Below, piece after piece: positions 7,857 through 11,502 of a stretch of 11,502 nucleotides of DNA (its first letter is position 1; each line of letters begins with the position of its first letter). The notes below the pieces were generated by a model. The model saw nothing but the letters and a program-made list of their open reading frames with translations. It was not told the origin of the DNA and made no database searches. This DNA comes from Alectoria sarmentosa (Eukaryota > Ascomycota > Lecanoromycetes > Lecanorales > Parmeliaceae), in assembly GCA_009733775.1 (NCBI GenBank), contig WOGZ01000617.1:1-11502 (forward strand), in the 5' to 3' direction. The position numbers and the translations under genes were made by a program.

Positions 7857-8010
7857 ATGGTCCCTCTCCTGGCGTTTCGACGTATCACTGCTAGGCGTGG
7901 CCGTTGCGCTTCTGTATTGTCTTCCCAGACTGGTAAGCCGTCATTCCTGAGGGTTTGACTTCTGGTCTAACGCTCAATATCTCATCGCAGCGTCTCCTCC
8001 GACTCACTGA
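7857..8010 (+). other. Candidate spliced short reading frame (31 aa) of unknown status
   Basis: An ATG at 7857 opens a frame of 25 codons rich in Arg and Ser (begins MVPLLAFRRITARRGR), resembling a mitochondrial presequence. It runs into a textbook fungal intron at 7933-7990 (58 nt): donor GTAAGC, branch GTCTAAC, acceptor TCGCAG. After splicing the frame continues for only six residues before TGA at 8008-8010. The other frame of the second exon stays open to about 8113 but lacks an ATG in the first exon. This could be a tiny gene, the remnant of a larger one, or a non-coding spliced transcript. I recognise no family. Confidence 0.3.
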
Positions 8011-8339
8011 TCACTGGAGCTGGTACATCCTCACTCTAGCCTGCGCCTGTAAATTTGTGAAAGTGGAAGCTGTAGAAAGCGATCGTCAGTCGGTAGAAGG
8101 CTCGCGGCCTCCATGATCCCTAATCGTCAAGACCCTACCAGGCTCATGTGTGGGCGTCGAAGATGATTCTCTTCTTCCTCCTCTTCTTCTTAGTCACGTC
8201 ACAGATCTAGCCAAAGCTATCCGAGTGGAGAGCCGGCATAAGTCTCTTGTAAGAACAAAAAACTGAGACGGTTATATTGGTTCATAGATGAGGTAAAATG
8301 AGCAATGGAATGAGCTTCGATCCGAAGGTCCAATCCAGC
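8011..8339. other. No gene seen; pyrimidine tract present
   Basis: This stretch of ordinary composition holds a CT-rich run at about 8166-8190 and a TCACGTCAC motif at 8194-8202. No frame shows a family motif. It lies downstream of the broken BTB gene (minus strand) and could be its old 3' region. A tRNA-like fold was looked for and not found. Confidence 0.4.
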
Positions 8340-8943
8340 CTAGTCATGATAGACCGCTCTATCGAAAGAGAAAGGATCGCTCTCCGTATGGTTCGGATTT
8401 CGAATCGCTATCCTCTAAGCCATGGTGATCGCTCAGTCGGCTGTAACTTCAGGGCATTCGGTAGGCAATCCTAAGGTGATTCCCTCGGAATACCACTCAA
8501 GTTCATGGTAGAATGCATATCAACCAGCGAAAATTCCACAGAAAAGTGAAGGAGAAATAGTGTGGCTGTAAATATGGCGTACCAAATCCAAATTAGGTGG
8601 CCCATGGCCTTTCGGATACACAATGAACATATGGTCAATGCATTCGTGCTTAAATTTGTGAAAATCGTGGTTGTCGGCCAATGTACATAGCTTTGCAAGC
8701 TGAAGGTAAGCTTTCTGTTTCTCGTCGGAGTTCCGGTGACGCAACAAATTGAACGAGCGGTCTATGGCCATTGAGTTCTAAAATCAACGTAAGTACTCGT
8801 AGAAAGCCAGCTGTCTTGAATACTGCTGTACAAGTATCACAAAGCAAGCCCAGGTAAATGTGAATATGGAACAGAGTTTCGTCTCCGCCAACAAGCTGGG
8901 TAAGAATGCATATACTTTGGAACCTAAACGACAGTATCTCCGT
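8340..8943 (-). pseudogene. BTB/POZ domain protein, degenerate
   Basis: On the minus strand, 8943-8803 encodes a BTB start: TEILSFRF, then LVGGDETLFHIHIYL and LLCDTCTAVFKTAGF, matching the usual fungal pattern (V-G-x-E-x-x-F-x-I-H, LLC, F-x-A-x-F). The continuation, from about 8790, is in a different frame: FNLLRH, EKQKAYLQLAKLCTLADNHDF, HECIDHMF, PNLDLVRHIYSHT, which is the helical second half of BTB domains. That frame runs to a plausible natural stop at 8340-8342 but is cut by TGA at 8520-8522, TGA at 8433-8435 and TAG at 8415-8417. Family-like sequence continues after each stop (YAFYHELEWYSE; RIAIRNPNH; FDRAVYHD). About 20 residues of the domain core appear to be missing at the frame change, and no ATG precedes the first piece. 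An intron cannot explain it: the best GT...AG there is 19 nt. Fungal BTB proteins are a large, fast-evolving family, so no specific role can be given. Confidence 0.75.
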
Positions 8944-9124
8944 CAACGGTGCTGGAGTGTGGGAAATCAAGCTCTTTGAGCATAGAGTACTACCTTCACT
9001 TGGTTGGTCCTGGTCTTGGCTAAAACATCTAGGGCAAAAGACTTCAATACTCGCACCCGCACCTGAAAAGACTCGGGTACTCAAGCCACCCGTACATAGT
9101 TACATTGCGAATGACAGAGGTTTT

Positions 9125-11502
9125 TCATTCGTTCACCAAATTTAACGATAAATTAAGGAAAAGCTTATCCGCATATACGTATTTTATTGAAAATTTTAAA
9201 AAAGCCTTAACGATCGCAAAAATTCCAATTTTTCTATATAATCATTATTATATAATTTTTATTTATTACATATATATAATTAATAACGACGACGATTATA
9301 AGCGATAACATATCGCTTCGACTCATATATCAATTAATTATATCTTATTTAATTACATATATTATAACGATTACGCCGTCGCTCTCTCGCTATCTCGTTT
9401 TACAAAAACATAATTATTTCATAATTATTAAATTTCAAATCACGATTATTTTTAAGATTTTAATTACGTCGAATACGTTTTATATAAAAGCGATTATAAG
9501 ACATTTATATTATTGAAAAATAATAAAATTAGTCGAAAATAAATTGAATGTTTATAATACGTAAATGAGAAATTAATTTTATATATTAATTTTTATATAT
9601 AGTTAACGAAAAATGTCACGATAATAAAATCGAAATATTTTTATATATAAATATATAAAAGACGAATATATAATTATATGATATTTCGAACTGCTATAAT
9701 CTTAAATATATACATATAAAATATTTATTAAACAATTTCACAATTTACGTCAATTTTAATAATTCTTAATTAACGATTTAAGTTTGATGTTTAAAAAAAA
9801 AAAAAAAAAAAATTTCTGCGAAGTTACGATTTTATATTAAAAGATTGCGATAATAAAATGTGAATCGATAATCTTTTTAAATAAGCTTTTTGACGATTAA
9901 TAATTTATTAAATCTCATTTTTAAAACTCGCGTTTAAATAATTATTAATAAATTAAATAAATTTATGCTTTGATCGTTTTTAAGAACTTTATTAATGATT
10001 TCGATAATATTATTAATATTATAATCTCATCGATTAATAAAAATATAGATTTTTACTTAAAGAAAAAGATTAATTATAATAAAATAATTAATTGCGCTCG
10101 AAAAAATCTCACGAAATTTGATTATATGATAAACAAATTTTTTTAAAATCTTAATTTTAATTATTTTTCAAAATTATTTATAAAGCGTATAACTTTTACG
10201 TTTATTAATCGTATTTTTATAAATGTGATAATAATAATATAAATAAATAATATTTTTATGCTCTTAATTATTAATTATTATTAATTCGAAATTTTTATCG
10301 CGATTATTAACGAAAATATATAAATATATAAAAAAATTTAATAAAGCGATTTTCAAATGCATCAAAAAATAATCTTACGATTCGAGATTTTCATTTTTAA
10401 TAATAACTTAAACGAGAATAAACATTTAATTATTAACATCGATTTTCACGATCAATAACAATATAAATTAAAACTTTTCACTTAAATGAGTATCGTTTAT
10501 ATTAATTAAACGTTGAAAATGTTTAAAATAATTGCGCGAGACATCGAGATAGCAAAAAAATCGTTGAAAAAAATCAAATTTTCGATTAATAACGAGATAA
10601 ATGTGCGCCTCGAAATCTTAAATTTCAATTTCACGTTTGAAATTAAATAATAATTAAAATGTATAACGATGTTTACGTAAATTATTATTAATGAAAATGA
10701 TTTTAATTCGCTAAGTTATCTTTTAAATAATAATTTTATTATATATATAAATAATCATTAACACAATCGTTTAAATAAAGATTTATTTAATTATTATAAA
10801 ATATCGATTCATAATTTTAACAATTTAAACTTGTTTTGATATAACGAAACGTGTTTATGATTTTATAAAGCATATATAACTATTATTAATGATTGTGATT
10901 TAAACGATTTTCTCGCTATTTCTTATAACACGAACGTTTTAAAAATATTAAAAATTCGCACACTTATAAAAAACACGCATAATATTCTTTTAAGAAATTA
11001 TAAAATTAAATTTCTTAACGATAAATCAATTGTTGAAAACCTTTTTCAATTTAGGTTAAATTGTTAAAATTAATATAAAGTTATATTATATAAATATATT
11101 GAATAAGACAATTAAGTGAAAAGAAAATATATATATAAAAAAAAGACATTTATATAAAAATAAATGTTTTTATTAAATCACATCAAGCTCAATCGAATAA
11201 TGTTAAAAAAATGTGATATTAAAGAAAAATTAATTTTATTAAAAATATAAAATACGCTTATAATATTATCTTTTTTTTTTAAAAATAATATTTCAACGCT
11301 ATAAAAATCGAAGAAATGTGTTTATAATTTATTTTATATTTTCGAAACATTTAATTAATAATCATTTTCAATTAAAAAAAGTTAACGATAATAACGATAA
11401 TAATATATCGTAAGAAATTCGTTTATAACATCGTCGATATTATAATATTTTATCGTTTTAAACGTTTAAAAATAATGTGATTTGATAAAAAATTAACGTT
11501 AT
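9125..11502. repeat. Very AT-rich, RIP-like block with CpG retained
   Basis: Composition changes abruptly at about 9125. In a hand count of 9421-9960 I find 40 C and 46 G in 540 bases (about 16% GC). TpA is very frequent. Of the 40 C, 21 are followed by G, 10 by A, 9 by T and none by C. Expected CpG from base frequencies would be about 3-4. Such AT-rich blocks in ascomycetes are usually transposons mutated by RIP (CpA to TpA). I cannot identify the original element or its ends; it continues beyond the window. No open frame here shows a recognisable protein. Confidence 0.7.
9793..9812. repeat. 20-base poly(A) tract
   Basis: An uninterrupted run of 20 A lies inside the AT-rich block. It may be a simple mononucleotide repeat or the fossil 3' tail of a non-LTR retroelement in plus orientation. 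Flanking target-site duplications were not recognisable. Confidence 0.5.

Noticed and set aside
8343..8430. Possible tRNA gene (GGTTCGGATTTCGAATC-like stretch)
   Set aside because: The B-box resemblance is only partial, no acceptor stem or cloverleaf can be drawn, and the same bases encode the tail of the BTB remnant on the other strand.
8906..9308. Plus-strand frames across the AT-rich boundary
   Set aside because: They run through both BTB antisense and low-complexity AT sequence and have no motif.
9125..11502. Mitochondrial DNA inserted into the nuclear genome
   Set aside because: AT content would fit, but the CpG excess and absence of any recognisable mitochondrial gene or tRNA argue for mutated repeats.

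Overview
The window looks like nuclear DNA of a filamentous ascomycete (Pezizomycotina; possibly Leotiomycetes, which is only an impression). The reasons are short introns of about 50 nt with GTAAGC/GTATGT donors and CTGAC-like branch sites, fungal-type protein families, small intergenic gaps, and an abrupt change into a very AT-rich block that resembles an isochore degraded by repeat-induced point mutation (RIP).

Layout. Positions 417-2932 (minus) hold a three-exon gene for an 804-residue R3H + SUZ RNA-binding protein with a long Q/N/P/S/Y-rich tail. A ~0.94 kb divergent intergenic region follows. Positions 3875-5080 (plus) hold a three-exon gene for a CCHC zinc-knuckle, RS-rich protein of the ZCCHC10 type. 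Its first intron only makes family sense as a rare AT-AC intron. Convergent to it is 5371-6009 (minus), an intronless gene for the spliceosomal protein Cwf18/CCDC12. A 1.28 kb divergent intergenic region (6010-7292) then contains an E-box-like palindrome, an 11-bp triplicate, and an AT-rich, hairpin-rich segment that looks like a degraded inverted-repeat element. Positions 7293-7673 (plus) encode a MIC12/AIM5-type MICOS subunit. Between 7857 and about 8010 there is a well-formed intron in a very short reading frame of unknown status. Positions 8340-8943 (minus) hold a broken BTB/POZ gene with a frame change and three internal stops. From about 9125 to the end the sequence is extremely AT-rich. 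Most of its remaining cytosines in the counted sample are in CpG.

Three of the four intact genes act in RNA biology (R3H-SUZ protein, zinc-knuckle/RS protein, Cwf18) and the fourth in mitochondrial cristae organisation. They look like ordinary conserved housekeeping genes next to a repeat-rich boundary, not an operon-like system. I found no CRISPR, phage or bacterial-type features and no convincing tRNA or rRNA. The most unusual observation is the candidate AT-AC intron. Next come the CpG-sparing base composition of the AT-rich block and the decayed BTB gene at its edge.
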